From Flavipsychrobacter sp. (lineage in GTDB: Bacteria; Bacteroidota; Bacteroidia; Chitinophagales; Chitinophagaceae): a DNA stretch of 22,988 nucleotides. Each line of letters opens with the position of its first letter. Positions within the stretch are counted from its first letter, which is position 1. This document shows positions 22,975-22,988 of the stretch, one piece after another. Below the pieces are notes generated by a model. It saw nothing but the letters and a program-made list of their open reading frames with translations, was not told the origin of the DNA and made no database searches. Location of the stretch: positions 1-22,988 of the forward strand of contig JAJNBR010000009.1 of the NCBI GenBank assembly GCA_021156265.1. Reading direction: 5' to 3'. Made by a program: the position numbers and the translations under genes.

Positions 22975-22988
22975 ATAGGGAACTATAC

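Noticed and set aside
1..22988. Search for tRNA, rRNA, CRISPR repeats, transposases, phage or defence genes
   Set aside because: No such structures or protein motifs were recognised. The window is ordinary core-genome sequence with a few lineage-specific genes.

Overview
The window is a chromosomal segment of a Bacteroidota bacterium, most likely of the Chitinophagaceae/Chitinophagales type. The phylum call is firm. It rests on a class B PBP with a C-terminal PASTA domain, a short FtsL-like protein between rsmH and ftsI, a MraY with a long insertion, an FtsZ whose PAYxRR peptide is followed by a further tail, a dcw cluster without murF, ddl or murB, weak or absent Shine-Dalgarno sequences, and neighbours of DUF4159 and DUF4142 type. 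The family-level call is tentative.

Layout. The left edge (1-290, minus) holds the start of a BamD-like outer-membrane assembly lipoprotein. A 275-bp divergent intergenic region follows, with DnaA-box-like sequences near 382-411 and a 10-bp-phased GTG repeat array at 510-545 that looks like an MraZ operator. From 566 to 16914 runs a compact division and cell wall (dcw) cluster on the plus strand: mraZ, rsmH, ftsL-like, ftsI, murE, mraY, murD, ftsW, murG, murC, ftsQ, ftsA, ftsZ. Genes overlap by up to 4 bases or lie up to 61 bases apart, and the cluster ends at a strong terminator (16946-16980). Next come a secreted Arg/Gly-rich protein of unknown function with its own terminator, an ECF-type sigma factor behind a roughly 300-bp leader, rsmE, and an overlapping secreted DUF4159 protein. 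On the minus strand, ending 5 bp from DUF4159, are a translationally coupled glycosyltransferase and sugar-nucleotide epimerase/reductase. A secreted DUF4142 protein and a terminator close the window.

How the genes work together. MurC, MurD and MurE build the meso-diaminopimelate peptide on UDP-MurNAc. MraY and MurG make lipid I and lipid II. FtsW and FtsI polymerise and crosslink septal peptidoglycan. FtsL-like and FtsQ form the periplasmic scaffold, and FtsA tethers the FtsZ ring to the membrane. RsmH modifies 16S rRNA, and MraZ probably represses the whole unit.

I found no mobile element, CRISPR array, tRNA or rRNA, and no clearly new multi-gene system. The most unusual items are the ~220-residue repetitive Ala/Lys/Pro/Val tail on FtsQ, the regulatory intergenic region before mraZ, and the Arg/Gly-rich secreted protein downstream of ftsZ.
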